From contig CM043971.1 in NCBI GenBank assembly GCA_014529385.2, positions 84,487,340-84,551,339 on the forward strand: 64,000 bases of DNA, given 5' to 3'. Positions 46,164-62,566 of this stretch are shown piece after piece (positions within the stretch are counted from its first letter, which is position 1; each line of letters begins with the position of its first letter). Position numbers and translations under genes: made by a program. Source of the DNA: Adiantum capillus-veneris (Eukaryota > Streptophyta > Polypodiopsida > Polypodiales > Pteridaceae). The notes under the pieces were generated by a model. The model saw nothing but the letters and a program-made list of their open reading frames with translations. It was not told the origin of the DNA and did not search any database.

Positions 46164-47634
46164 GGTTTTAGAAGCCTTGATTAGGATTAAGCCTAATCAA
46201 TTTTATTAGGAAAGATCAAGGATTATGAATTTTTATGAATTTCAAATGAGAATGGGGTCTCTCTTTTCTCTTGAGTCACATGGATGTGGGCTCAAGTAAG
46301 AGAATTATTGATGTGGTGAAAGGAGAGAAACTTCCATGGGAGTGAGTGAATTTGGTTTACTTGTGCGGTTGCCTACTCCATATGTTGATAGTGTGGGTGC
46401 ATTTTTACAAGAGAAGTTAGTTGTTAGTGGTAATAATCACTAGAATTGTTAGTGATACATTTACAATGGGTAGGATGAGTTGATTTGATGAAGAAAGAGG
46501 GGTGAATTAAAAGAGAATCATTGAGATGGTGAAGCTTTGAAGAAGCTTAAACTCACCCTTGTGTAGATTGTGGAAAAAATGACCGCTGGTCTTCTTCTTC
46601 TTCTTTACGCCGCCACCACGGTTGACCACCACGATGAAAAGAGGATTTGTTTATGAAAAATCCTCAATTTGCAGAAGTTATCATGGTTAAGATGCTGAAT
46701 TTTAGATATTTTTAGGAGAGGTACATGAAATTGTAACATAGAAGCAATAGAGAGAGACATGGAGAGGGTGTATGTATGTAGAGGTTCATAAAAGAACTAT
46801 AGGGATGAGAGAGAAGGGTAATGGTAAAGAGGGTGGGAGAAGCCATGGAAATTGCAGGTTTGAGTGAGGGAAGGAGAGGGAGGGATGTGTAAGAGTGAGT
46901 AGGTGTGTGGAAGGGTGAGAGAAGACTAAGGGCTACTTGTGAGAAAAGTGGGCAGACTGGGTCCACTCAAAAAATTATAGCTCACCGCTGGTAGCTCCAA
47001 AAATCATGAAAACATTTGAGGTGATTATTCAGAGCGTGGACTACATTTTCTTTTATGACCACCGCTCCAAATTCGAAGTGGAGATAGGTGCACAAATTCT
47101 CACCAAAAAGCCTGTTTTTATGCCTACAAAAGTCTTTTAGTGGCCCCCTCCTTTGTTGAATTTGTACAATGCATCCAAGAGTGAGCCCCTCCTTTGTCAT
47201 ATTATAATACAAAGCATCCAAGTTGCCCTTGACCCATGCATGGAGGAGGATTATTGGTGAATAAAGAAATATATACATGGTGGGACTAGTGTATGGACTA
47301 TTCATGGACTTTAGCTCAATGAGCACATGGTGTTAGAATAATGAGTAAAAATAATAATAAAAATATTGAGGAGTTATGGATATGGAAAGATATTGGAATC
47401 ATATGATATGGTCCCTCCTTGAATTATTTTGGGTGAAAGAGGAAAAGGTATGCAAGTAAATAGTATAATAAACGTAACCAATGAGTAGAAATCATTTTTT
47501 TGTTTTCACGAGGGTGAGGGTGAAAATGTGGGAGTGATTTTTATAAAGGAAAAACATGAGGTTAGAGTATGTACATATTGGCAAAAAATATAATTATGGT
47601 GTAAGAGGATGAAAGAAGGTGTACATAGGTTTAA

Positions 47635-48972
47635 CACTAGGTTGGTAATGGGACACTTTTATGTCCTTGGACACTTTTATGTCCTGTTAAGTGACCATTT
47701 TCCTTGAATTATGTCAAGAGTTTCAAAATGGATTTTTAGGTGCTATCTATCTAGAAAGTTGTCTCATGAGCTGAAAAAAACTCGACATTTTTTTGGAATA
47801 TCAATTCCATCTTAAACCTTGTCCTTGCATAACATTTCACAACCTAAACTGTGTGAAAAAACGGGTCCTATTTTTGGCTTTTCTCAACTTTTTGCAACTA
47901 TACCACTCTAGAATTCATGTTTGTGAGGTCTATAATTCTAGAGAACTATCTTTAGTAGTCCTCAACATGTCCTGATGCTTCTAGGGAGAAATAAATGTTA
48001 AAGTTGTAAGTTATGACCAAATTACAAAAATTGTCAAATCCTGTTTTTTAGCCAATTTTAGCTCTGCTATGATTTTTTTGGTGGCTTTCATGATATCCAA
48101 ATGCAGTTTTGATTTTCTATGTCCCATATTGTAACATAAAGCTAATATTCCTTGAGTTTTGGGGCACCTAATACCCTATTTTGCATAGTAGACAACGATA
48201 GTTGATTTTTTCAATTATATAAGAAAACGAAACATTCTGGTATATCAAGTATAGCTTTTTCAATATTGTTAGTTTCTTGTGGCAACTACATGCATTTTGT
48301 AGGTAGTAACCATATCTAGTCATAAGGATCAAATTTGGCTAGATATTGAATAGTTTCTATGGGATTCTACAACTCATAATGTTGAACCCAGTTTTTTCAT
48401 GTTTGCTGTATTTAGCACTTCATCTTTGTCTGCAAGATTCCCCTTGGTAAGAGATGTATTATTCTTTTGACATGCTCCATGGCTCCTTATGAACCTAAAG
48501 GAAAACAGGGAACTAAGAAAACATGCATATATTATTTGTATTGAGCGTGGCTATAGAAACTTTGATGATAGGTTTGCAGAATGGTAAAAATTCAACTTTT
48601 TGTACCTATTTCTTTTGGCAAAACAAAAAATAGTGAGTGAGAAGAAATCATATGTTCTGATCACCAACCGATTGAAGTTAACTAGGAAATTTATCTCAAG
48701 TCCTACAAAAACCCCCAATCTTATTTTTATGCAACAAAACGTAAGAAATCACTGTTTTGATGAAAATGTACGGGTCTATCAACTTTGGAGGCTTGGTGTG
48801 ACCAAAAGATGAGAAATTTTACAAGTTTTTTATTTTTTACATGTGTAGTAGGCCTTGAACTATAACCTCATGAAAGGATTTTACAAAATGAGTGGATCTA
48901 CTATGGTTTTGGAGGTTTTTTTCAAAACCCTGAAAGGACACTTTTATGTCCTGTTAGGTTACCGACCTAGTG
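47635..48972. mobile_element. Non-autonomous DNA element flanked by TTAA (1338 bp)
   Basis: The ends are inverted repeats of about 15 bp (CACTAGGTTGGTAA left; CACTAGGTCGGTAA as the reverse complement of the right). TTAA flanks both sides (47631-47634 and 48973-48976). The matching place in the other LTR (39083-39097, GGTTTAATAAAACAC) has a single TTAA and no insert. The 16-mer GGACACTTTTATGTCC occurs near the ends (47651, 47669, 48936). Only short meaningless frames are inside, so it needs a transposase from elsewhere. TTAA duplication is typical of the piggyBac superfamily. The CACTA start recalls CACTA elements, but those duplicate 3 bp. Confidence 0.85.
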
Positions 48973-49301
48973 TTAATAAAACACACACCTAAGTAGAAAT
49001 ATTTAAATAAAATACCAAAATAATTATAAAAAATCCCTATATTTAGGCCATATATACAATGAAATATTTACACACAAAGAGGCCATAATATACTTTTATT
49101 TTTTAATTTTTTTAATTTTTTTGGCTCAACTAGCCCAGTGACTAGCTAGCTGAGGGTTTTTACGAAGATATGGGAAAAGCCCCCTAACTCACACATGCCT
49201 ATGTACAGTGAAATGGTAGGGATAGCCATAGCGTTTGGGTGAATTTGGTAGGGTGGAGTAACTTACTATGGCAATTATGGAGAGCCGAAAAATGGCTATC
49301 A

Positions 49302-49639
49302 ATGTGTAAGTGTCTTGGTGATATTTTTAGTTCTTGATAGCTTGTGTCTGGGTGTTGTCATCAATTTAGCCATAAATCCCACATATTGTAAGAGGGAGAC
49401 AGGGTGGAGAGGACTCCCCTGGCCTTACGACAGTGATTGGGGTGGCTTTTCTTGTGATGTGTCGTGGTGAAATTTACTCAAGCTATGTTGAACAAATACT
49501 AATCTTACTTTGATCGGTCATGACAGATTTTTAAGAAGGTATTAATGCAACAAGTACCCCCTCCCTCTTCTCTCTCTTTCTTACATATATAATTGTGTTT
49601 GCTTGATCATTGCCGATACATTTCAAAGCAGCCCGAGCA

Positions 49640-49691
<52 letters not shown>

Positions 49692-49863
49692 GCGTCCTAG
49701 TTCGCATCCAACACTAGGTGGTGCCCCAAATTTGTGTAGGGTTAGGTTGCGGGTTTGTGTGTGTGTTTGTTGTTTTTTCCAACCCCAACCCAATTGAGTA
49801 GCACGGGAACCTACAAAGGTGCTTAGAGGCCACTCTTCTTGTTGCCCGCCCCGGACTGCCTCA
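49302..49863 (+). repeat. Distal part of the plus-strand LTR related to the Tat-like LTR
   Basis: It ends CCGGACTGCCTCA, after which the chromovirus LTR resumes with ATAGCAAC. Its last 170 bp are the inverted counterpart of 45337-45505. A (CT)n tract lies at 49643-49689. The rest is not similar to the other LTR. Confidence 0.55.
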
Positions 49864-50640
49864 ATAGCAACATTATCATAGCAATTAGTTAACTTGGCAT
49901 GAACAATAATTTTGTAAGAGAGATAATTTAGAGAACATGAAAACAATTGAGGACCAGATTTATGTGGAGCCGTTCCCCACTCCAATAGGCATTTGTATTA
50001 TGATTTCTCCCATTAAGAGAGACTTGTTACAATACAATCTTTGTGTTCCTTGTGACCTAGGTGATGCAATGAATATGGAAAGATTCATGGATCACAAACA
50101 TAACATAAACTTGAAGAAAGCTTTAACTATCCTGAGCCTCAGTCCCAAGACCTCAAACACCTTTGAAGGTGGAGAGAGCTAGCAGGGTAGGGAAGAGGAA
50201 GAAGAAACATTTCCTAGGAGAAAGAATTAGTTCCTCACTTATCATAACTCTTGTTGCTAGCATACATAATAGCATAGTAATGAAGAAGAAGGATATGGAA
50301 AGCTTAAGCATTGAAGCATGTCTCTTGGTTGGATTTTCACTCCATATTCAAGAGTGTTGGTGTAGGCTCTCAACCTCTACTCTCTTGGAGAAGGAGAGGG
50401 AGCTCTTGCACTTTGCATAGCACACAATGAGAGTGTTTGTGAGTGTGTGTGGGTGAGTATACCCCCTAAGCAACCCCCTAGCTTGCTTGGGTCGAACCGC
50501 CCTTGTAGCTCATGCTTGAAGCTCATTGGACCCCTCCAGGCCTAGCCAATCACAAGCAGGAGGCATTACAATCATCAAGGGTAGCCTTGAGACAAGTGTC
50601 CCCCTTTCCCCTTTGAGAGAGAGGGCTAGATAAATGCTTA
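49864..50640 (-). repeat. Chromovirus copy 2, remainder of the 3' LTR
   Basis: Continues the LTR sequence from ATAGCAACATTATCATAG to GATAAATGCT, equivalent to about 19303-20075 of copy 1. It then joins reverse-transcriptase sequence at about 50641. Confidence 0.85.
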
Positions 50641-52990
50641 TCTTTATTTGATGATAGCCACTCTTAAGGTCAATACTACTGAATTAGGTCGAGCCTTGTA
50701 GCTTATCAAATAGATCTTCTACCCGAGGTACGGGAAATCTGTTTTTGATAGTGATATGGTTTAGTGCTTGATAGTCCACACACATACGGTATGTACCATC
50801 TTTCTTTTGCACTAAAAGGACTGGAGAACAAAAGGGAGAGGAACTAGGCCTCACCATCCCTTTGTCTACCAGCTCTTGTACTTGCCTCATGATCTCCTCT
50901 TGTTGATCTTGTGAGACTCGATAAGGAGGCTTGTTAGGTGGTGAGCTTCCAGGAAGGAGCTCAATGCGATCGTCATCATCTCCTCGTTTTGGAGGTAAGT
51001 CCATAGGGATATCATCGATGAACACATCTTGGAATCCTTTTAGAAAATTAGACAAGTCTAACTCTTCTTGATTCCTACCATTTACATTTGATGAAACATT
51101 AGTATCTTTTAGAGACTCTTTGACAAAAATCATGTACGCAGAAACTGAGCTCTTCATTGACTTATCAAAAGCGAGAGGATTTACAAGTGGAATAGTGCGA
51201 CCACTCTCACTAGCATCAATATACATGTTCTTTTCCCTATAGGTGAAGTAGATTCTCCTTTCAGGGAACTTCATGTTGGCAGCCATGCGATCAAACCATG
51301 GTGCCCCTAGGATAACATCCTCATGTTGGAGAGGAGAGATGAAGAAGTCTTCTTTGTCGACATAGATTTGGATATGAAGCCTCAACTTCCCAATCAAGGG
51401 AGTAACGGAGGCTTGTTGTCCCTTGAAAGCTACATCAGCCACTACTATATCTCTCATCTCAAAAGCTTGAATGCCCAACTTGGTGGCCAACTCCATTGAT
51501 ATGAAGTTAAGAGTAGAGCCAGGGTCAAACAATATGAAGGCATCATGCTCTCTTACCTTTCCCCAAGCATAGGAAAGTGATGATCTTTTGCAATGAGCAT
51601 CCTCTTTTAGAGCTTCGATGGTGGAAGCCCTAGGAGTCTCATTGTGAGTATTCTTCTTGGGGCAAGAACGATAGCCATGTCCTTGCTCCCCACACTTGAA
51701 ACACTTATGGTCCTTGCGAAAATCTTCAAGCTCTTCAGGAGAGAGTTTTTTTTTACCTTTGTAAACTCCCTTCTCCTTGGACCGATTGTTGTTGTTGTTG
51801 GAATTGACTTGGGAAGTATTTTGAACATTGGTTTTCCCCTTTGCATCATTTTTGTCTTTGTTTTCCATGGGCTTGACATCACGTCTAGCCCCTTGATGGA
51901 AATTGATGCATGAAGCAACCATGGTGTGATGGATTACTTCACTTATAGTACCAAGCCATTGAGAGTTGATGTATTCGGCCATCTCTTCAGGTAATCCCGC
52001 ACAGAATTGTTGCCTTTGCTAGACAAAGTCTATCTTTTGGAAGACAGTAGCCTTGAGATGTAAATCCCAAAACTTGTCTACGTATTTGTGGATAGACTCA
52101 TGGTAGAGGATCTTCAAGCTGCGCCATTCGGTAAGCACTTTGTCCTTTGCATCGCTTGCAAGGAATTGCTTCATGATGGAAACTCGTAGAGTTTTCCATG
52201 TCTTTGGGGCTTCACCATTTCCACGAAGACTAGCCCACCATTGACGAGCTAATTTTTGAAAGTGCATAGCTACATGGCGTAGCTTAGAGGACTCTATGAA
52301 TCCCTCATCTCCAAAGGCCGCATCAAATTGCTGGATGAAGGCCAACACTTTGTCGGTAGCACCAAAGGTGCCATCATAGGTGACAAAAGAGATACTCTTT
52401 CCTCCCTCCTTGAACTTATTTAGCTTTTGTGACCTTCGCCATGGAGGAAATGATTTGCGATGTCCTCCCCTCTTGTATTCTCTAGGAGAATAACCATAAC
52501 TTTCATCAGAAGAAGAGGAAGGTGAAGAAGAAGGAGAAGAGGGTGACCTCTCCCTAGCCCTTTTCTTCCTTTGTTTCCTCTCTTGCCTTTCAGAGTGATG
52601 AGGAGAAGGACTATGTGTTGATCTTTTCCTCTTGAGAGGAGTGGGCGATCGTCTAGACCGCCATCTTCGTGGAGCCACATCTTCAGAGGAACTTAAAATT
52701 TCATTTCTTTCTTGCTCTTTGGATTCCTCATCTCGAATGGGAGAGAGTCTTCTTTTGGCGGTCTCTTCAAGAGGCCTCCTAAGCTCTCTCTCCTCTTGGA
52801 GAGGAAGGGAAATTCCATAAACATGAAGTTTCTGAGTAACTTCGGCTTGCAAAGCAGGGTTGCCCATAGCTTGCTGCAACCTAGTGACAAGATAATTCAC
52901 AAACATGGGAGCATCATCATTAGCACCTTCATGTGCAAAATCAAAGCTATTGAAATGTTCATTCTACTCTCTTGATTATTGTCAGCCATG
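50641..52990 (-). pseudogene. Chromovirus copy 2 gag-protease-partial RT
   Basis: It is closely similar to residues 1-780 of the copy 1 polyprotein. A 2-base change near 52951 shifts the frame just after the start codon (52988-52990). A TAG stop at 52019-52021 follows KIDFV, where copy 1 has an acidic codon. The Arg/Ser-rich region, the CCHC knuckle (CFKCGEQGHGYRSC) and the protease site FDPGST are still readable. The sequence stops inside RT (LFDKLQGST, then frame loss) at the deletion junction. It is not functional. Confidence 0.88.
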
Positions 52991-53390
52991 TTAACAAAAT
53001 GTATGTATGTACTTAGTGTATGTTTTGGCAATTCAAAACCTTAGTTGCCACTCCTCTTAGACTTTGAAAATCGGCTCTTAAGTATCTACACCCACGGCTC
53101 GAAGTGGTTAATTATAGAGAGTAGAGGAGTAGGTCTAACATAGCAGAGTTGCCAAGGGCTAGCTCCTTTCGGACTTCTTATGGCTCAATAATGGTAAAGC
53201 CGTAGGCAAGTCTAAAAAGACTCCATTATTAAGTCCAAAGCTCCCGAGGTGTGCACCATCCCCCACATAGTGGGCTCAACAAAACCGATAATAGATCCCA
53301 GTTCCACTTACCCTAATATAATTAACAACATCAACCATTTATAGGCTACTTAAGGACCTCTCTTATTAAGCAAGAAAAGAGAAATCCAAT

Positions 53391-53402
53391 GCTCTGATAC
53401 CA
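53391..53402 (-). other. Primer-binding site of chromovirus copy 2
   Basis: TGGTATCAGAGC on the minus strand, one base from the LTR start at 53404, as in copy 1. Confidence 0.9.
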
Positions 53403-53403
53403 A

Positions 53404-54940
53404 TGTAATGAAATTGGCCTATTTAATTTGAGAGTAGCGGAAATTAATGAGAGTACTTTTGAGAAATGACTTTGTGAGAATAGCGGGTGAACATAATTGA
53501 AACATAATCATAGCAATTAGTTAACTTGGCATGAAAAATAATTTTGCAAGAGAGAGAATTTAGAGAACATGACAACAATTGAGGACCAGATTTATGTGGA
53601 GCACTTGTTACAATACAATATTTGTGTTCCTTGTGACCTAGGTGATGCAATGAAGATGGAAAGCTTCATGGATCACAAACATAACATAAAATTGAAGAAA
53701 GATTTAAATATCCCAAGCCTCAATCCCAAGACCTCAAACACCTTCGAAAGTGGAGAGAGCTAGCAGGGTAGGGAAGAGGACGAAGAAACATTTCCTAGGA
53801 GAAAGAAGTAGTTCCTCACTTATCATAACGCTTGTTTCTAGCTTACATAATAGCATAGTAGTGAAGAAGAAGGAGATGGAAAGCTTAAGCATTGAAGCAT
53901 GGATCTTGGTTGGATTTTCACTCCATATCCAAGAGTGTTGGTGTAGGCTCTCAACCTCTACTTGCTTGGAGAAGGAGAGAGAGCTCTTGCACTTTGCATA
54001 GCACACAATGAGAGTGTTTGTGAGTGTGTGTGGGTGAGTATACCCCCTAAGTAACCCCCTAGCTTGCTTGGGTCGACCCCCCTTGTAGCTCATGCTAGAA
54101 GCTCATTGGACCCCTCCAGGCCTAGCCAATCACAAGCAGCAAGGGTAGGCTTGAGACAAGTGTCCCCCTTTCCCCTTTGAGAGAGAGGGATAGATAAATG
54201 CTAAATTAATTAATTAAATCTCCTAAATTATTATTGGACCCCTTAGGTGGCCAACCAATAGGCTTCAGGCATACCATGAGGGCAACATGAGGAGGAACTT
54301 GAAAAGTGTCCCTTTTCCTTTCTTTCTACCATGCATGCCTTGTGTGAGTGTGTGGGTGTTCTCTATCATCCCCCCTCATGTAGGGCTCACCTCCTCCTTG
54401 TAGGGATTGAATATTTGACTTTTTGACACCTCAAGTCCCTCATGCATAGGCCCAATTCCCACCACAAGCTTGGCTCATAAGCACTTTAAGCTTGGGCTGG
54501 GTTCTCACCTCAAGTGCAACCCTAGCATCTCAAGCATGTCAAGCACCTCAAGGATCTCAATAATTAAGCACCTCAAGCACCTCAATCATCAAGCACCTCA
54601 AGAACCTCATCAAGCATGACAAGCACCTCGACCTGGGTCGGGTTCCCGCGCCTCAAGCTCAGCCCTAGCTTACCTAAGGTCAAAGTACTTTTACACACAT
54701 TATTGGAGGTATTCAATGAAGCTAACCCTAAGGTCTTATGCTCCATTTGTTAGCCTTGCTCTTTGATAGACCATCTCTCATTTGGGCCCCTTTACCATTG
54801 GCCCCGTGTTGAGATAGATCTATAAGCACATGTCTATATCTTAACACTTGTTCCCGTTTATTCTCCCACATTAAGTGATCAATTTAATATGAGAAAATCA
54901 TTTGGGTTGGTTAAAATATTAGATATTAGATTTTATGACA
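53404..54940 (-). repeat. Chromovirus copy 2, 5' LTR (1537 bp)
   Basis: Homologous to the copy 1 LTR over its whole length, with several small deletions and many substitutions, so it is clearly older. It ends ATTTTATGACA before the target repeat AGAGG (54941-54945). Confidence 0.9.
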
Positions 54941-55019
54941 AGAGGTGTTCCCATAGGTTAGACATTACTGCAAAGGGCTTGGATACCCAACATGAACGCG
55001 CGTACGCGTGCACGCGCAC

Positions 55020-55020
<1 letters not shown>

Positions 55021-55111
<91 letters not shown>
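55021..55111. repeat. (GA)n microsatellite, about 91 bp
   Basis: Perfect GA repeat just outside the nest, preceded by alternating GC-rich words (GAACGCGCGTACGCG). Confidence 0.97.
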
Positions 55112-55117
<6 letters not shown>

Positions 55118-56773
55118 CTATGATACACCTGTGATGCGCCTATGTTAGCTTGCAGAGTAGACGATGGTGGTGCCTGTGTTAGCTCGCAGAGTAGAAGATG
55201 GGTCTCAAACCTAATATTAGAGATTCACACTACACACGGACAAAGACCAAACACAACCTGACTACAATACATATAGTTCATACAAAAAGTATATAGTTTA
55301 TTAGTGTATAGTTATATAATATTATTATATTATATCATTTAGTATATATATGTATAATATATCTATAATAAGCATACGATATACAAATAGTTTATACATA
55401 AAGTATATAGTTAAATATATCATTATATAATATTAGTATATTATATCTTATAATATATATATAATAAGCATACAATATATGTTTCTAATATATAATTGTA
55501 TAATATGTATAGTTTATATGTTAAGTATGTAGTATATATATATGTTCTCTCTATAACTATAACTAATTAATAATATAAGTCTAATATGTATAGTATATAT
55601 TAAAAGTATAGGTATAAGTATAACTATATATATAATATACTATATACGCTATATCATATGATGTAATTATATTAAATAAGTCTATAATATAACTTTAAGT
55701 ATATACTATAACTATGAGTACATATTATTAATATAGTTATAAGTATAGCTATATATTATAAGTATAAGTATATCATAACTATAAGTAAAACAATATATAT
55801 ATTATCTACTATATACTCTATATTATATCAAAATAATATAACTATAAACTAAATGTATAGTTTGTGTAGTATACAATATACCTATATATTCTATAGTATA
55901 GTATAACTATATTATATTACTATAGTTCTATATACAATATATTTAATTACCAAATATACGTATAAATATTAAAACTGTATATACATTAAATAAGTGTATA
56001 TTAAAACTATAAGTATATACTATACGTAAGTATAACTACTAGTATATATTATAAGTAAAGTATATATTATGGTATATGTATAAGTATATAAGTATAACTA
56101 TATATATATTCTACTATATACTCTATATTATGTACGTACTATTATATTATATAAGTATATTATATAATTATATACCATATATACATATAAATATATATGT
56201 AATTAGAAGTATATTATATAACTATAATATTAAGTATATATTATATTAAAATAATATAACTATATTATATTAGTATAGGTCTATATATGATATACTTAAA
56301 TACCATATTTTCTATATATACTATGTCCATTTTAATTTGAAATCAATTAATTGGTGATATATAAAAATATACTCCATCTTATATTATATTATATATTATA
56401 CACATGTAAATATATAATTTTTAAAACATCGTATATTTTATATACTATGCTTAATTTTTTTTATATGCACGTATTTGGGGAGATTTTGAAAGCTCGATAG
56501 GTTAACAAGTGGATTTGACAAAATGTTGATTCAAATGTATCTTAATGGCTATGATTGTGCATATCTTAAAGAGTAAATATTCCAAATCTATCTAGAACAG
56601 TTTTCAATGAACGCATTAACATTTTGGCAGCTGCATGCTTTTACACTTTCTTTGTACCTTATACACATTCTCTTCCTTCTCTTTTTATCATCTTATTTAC
56701 CTCAAGTATTATTCCTCCCTGTCTGTATCAAACATGACAGCTACAGCTACAATTATGCTTTCATGGGCGATTA
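55112..56773. other. AT-rich low-complexity DNA without genes
   Basis: From about 55260 to 56460 the DNA is almost pure A/T with endlessly varied TATA, ATAT and AAGTATA words. The flanks are ordinary non-coding DNA. A small frame at 56635-56856 overlaps the next element and has no motif. Confidence 0.85.
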
Positions 56774-57227
56774 ACATTAGGGAAAATTTGGACTCAGAGA
56801 GCGGCCTTATAAGGAGTTTGACTTCCTCTCTCATGTCTAGAACGGGGGTGCAGTAAAATTTTTACAAATCAAATCTAAACTTTGCGGAGATTTGACAATT
56901 ACAATCTTCTCTTCAAGCTCTTTCTATTGATATATAGCACTCCATGAGATTCCTCATATTTTGAAAGATTTTATGTTTTATTCTCTTGTGATGTGACAAC
57001 TCCGTTTAGAATCTAGAGAATAAAAAATAGAATCTTTCAAAATATGAGGAAGCTCGTGGCGTGCCATATATCAATAGAAAGAGCTTGAAGAGTAGATTCT
57101 AACTGCCAAATCTTTGCCAAGTTTAGAGTTGATTTGCAAAAATTTTACCGCATGTCTGTTTTGAACATGAGAGAGAAGGTCAAACTCCTTATAAGGCCCC
57201 TTTGTGAGTCCAAATTTTCCCTAATGT
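56774..57227. mobile_element. Foldback (MITE-like) element, about 454 bp
   Basis: Nearly the whole length is one inverted repeat. ACATTAGGGAAAATTTGGACT at the left pairs with the reverse complement at the right, and the similarity continues inward (GGCCTTATAAGGAGTTTGAC, AAGCTCTTTCTATTGATATA) to a small unpaired centre near 56990-57010. The arms differ by mutations, so it is not new. I see no clear target duplication. Confidence 0.85.
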
Positions 57228-57236
57228 GGTGCTCAA

Positions 57237-58001
57237 ATGGATTATAGAGTCTCATTATGGAATGGAGAGCTTTTGCTTAGTGAATATTTTATTCAAAGCC
57301 TATTGCCTCCTTCTATTAAGTTTGAAGGTTTGCAAGCAATTGTTCAGATAGGGAGCTTTGAGTCTAAGGTCAATGTGTTGCCAAGATGGGGTCATGAAGA
57401 TCAAAAGCACTACCTTCTTGACCATTCTCTGTCCTCACCTTACCACATCCTTCATTTGGATGACTATGTTTATGTGGCTGACAGTTTAGAAACAAGTGAA
57501 GAAGTTGGTGATTCTTCTTTGTTTGCTACACCATGTAACAAAAGTTCAACTCCATCACATTTAAGTGTTGATATTGATGAAGGTACAGACGTAGTTGTTT
57601 TGGAGACAGTAGAACTAACCAGGTCACCCGGACCGTTTCAAGACACACAGGATGAGGTGGAGCATACAAAGGAGGAGTATTCAAAGGATACATCCACCAT
57701 TTCATGGATGAAAGACAAAGGTAAATCATGCAGGTTGTCTAAACTTTTAGAGATTTGTGGACCTCCCAAAAAGTTTGATGAGCTACCAAATTTTTATAAT
57801 GGCAATGTTTGTTTAGAGCTTTCTCCAATGCACAACAATAAAAGGATGCTTGGTATGGAGCAAAAGTACGATGGTCACCTTTGGTCGTGCCCAACATCGA
57901 CCAACAAACACCCATTTAGGAATTTTGGGACTTATTCAAGTCCCATTCTTCAAATTGCAAAAAGAAATTATCACTTTTTGAAGGATTTATTTTTTATTTG
58001 A
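57237..58001 (+). CDS. Unrecognised open reading frame (254 aa)
   Basis: An open frame starts 10 bp after the foldback element. The N-terminal third is moderately hydrophobic (LWNGELLLSEYFIQSLLPPS, FEGLQAIVQIGSFESKVNVL). The middle (about residues 85-160) is acidic and Ser/Thr-rich, and the end is basic. There is no signal peptide, membrane helix or motif I know. The composition looks more like protein than chance. The true start could lie further upstream if the foldback element interrupted the gene: the frame left of it (MTATATIMLSWAI) is open up to the insertion. No function is proposed. Confidence 0.4.
   Translation: MDYRVSLWNGELLLSEYFIQSLLPPSIKFEGLQAIVQIGSFESKVNVLPRWGHEDQKHYLLDHSLSSPYHILHLDDYVYVADSLETSEEVGDSSLFATPCNKSSTPSHLSVDIDEGTDVVVLETVELTRSPGPFQDTQDEVEHTKEEYSKDTSTISWMKDKGKSCRLSKLLEICGPPKKFDELPNFYNGNVCLELSPMHNNKRMLGMEQKYDGHLWSCPTSTNKHPFRNFGTYSSPILQIAKRNYHFLKDLFFI

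Positions 58002-62566
<4,565 letters not shown>

Larger units (their letters stand above)
37641..49301 (-). mobile_element. Tat-like Ty3/gypsy element with dual RNase H, degenerate
   Basis: On the minus strand the order is: LTR (49301 down to about 45337, enlarged by a DNA element), PBS region, gag, protease, RT, first RNase H, second RNase H, integrase, polypurine tract (39406-39420) and 3' LTR (39405 down to 37641). The two LTRs match over about 1.76 kb. The 3' LTR is cut short where it meets an inverted relative at about 37641. A second, archaeal-type RNase H between the first RNase H and integrase, plus very long LTRs, are traits of the plant Tat/Ogre lineage. Four in-frame stops and at least two frameshifts mean it is dead. 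Confidence 0.8.
45337..49301 (-). repeat. Tat-like element, 5' LTR with a nested DNA element
   Basis: In minus orientation it starts TGATAGCCATTTTTCG (49301) and appears to end GACCGCCTCA (45337), 4 bp before the candidate PBS. Without the 1.34-kb insertion it is about 2.6 kb. A (GA)n tract lies at 45601-45653. The part from 46198 to 45337 is missing from the 3' LTR. Its last 170 bp match the end of the plus-strand LTR at 49690-49863, which supports this boundary. Confidence 0.65.
35962..54940 (-). mobile_element. Chromovirus copy 2, deleted and interrupted
   Basis: Same family as copy 1, on the minus strand. The 5' LTR is 53404-54940. The 3' LTR starts at the left edge (35962-36064), is split by a nested insertion, and resumes at 49864-50640. 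There it is joined directly to reverse-transcriptase sequence at about 50641. The deletion therefore removes the rest of that LTR, integrase, RNase H and most of RT. The 5-bp repeat AGAGG on both outer sides, together with the empty site in the partner TRIM-like LTR, proves the original insertion. Confidence 0.88.
34686..54992 (-). mobile_element. Small LTR element (TRIM-like), outer layer of the nest
   Basis: The LTR at 34686-34977 begins TGTTGGG and ends ACCCAACA. Its partner begins at 35732 and resumes at 54946-54992, with a later insertion between. In element orientation (minus), a PBS of the form TGGTATCAAAGC (one mismatch to the initiator-Met tRNA site) lies one base inside the 5' LTR at 35719-35730. 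A polypurine tract TTGAGGGGGGGGT directly precedes the 3' LTR (34978-34990). The inner part is only 754 bp and non-coding, so it is a non-autonomous or internally deleted element. No target duplication is visible (TGCGT left, TGAAC right); the right side borders a microsatellite. Confidence 0.8.

Noticed and set aside
47635-48972. CACTA transposon because the ends start CACTA
   Set aside because: CACTA elements duplicate 3 bp. Comparison with the empty site shows TTAA on both sides and no matching 3-bp repeat.
36065-49301. Giant terminal-inverted-repeat DNA transposon with 180-bp ends (TGATAGCC...GGCTATCA)
   Set aside because: The inverted ends are better explained as the starts of two related LTRs in opposite orientation. 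One of them (39405) is preceded by a polypurine tract, gypsy gag-pol lies between the LTRs, and no matching target duplication flanks the supposed transposon.
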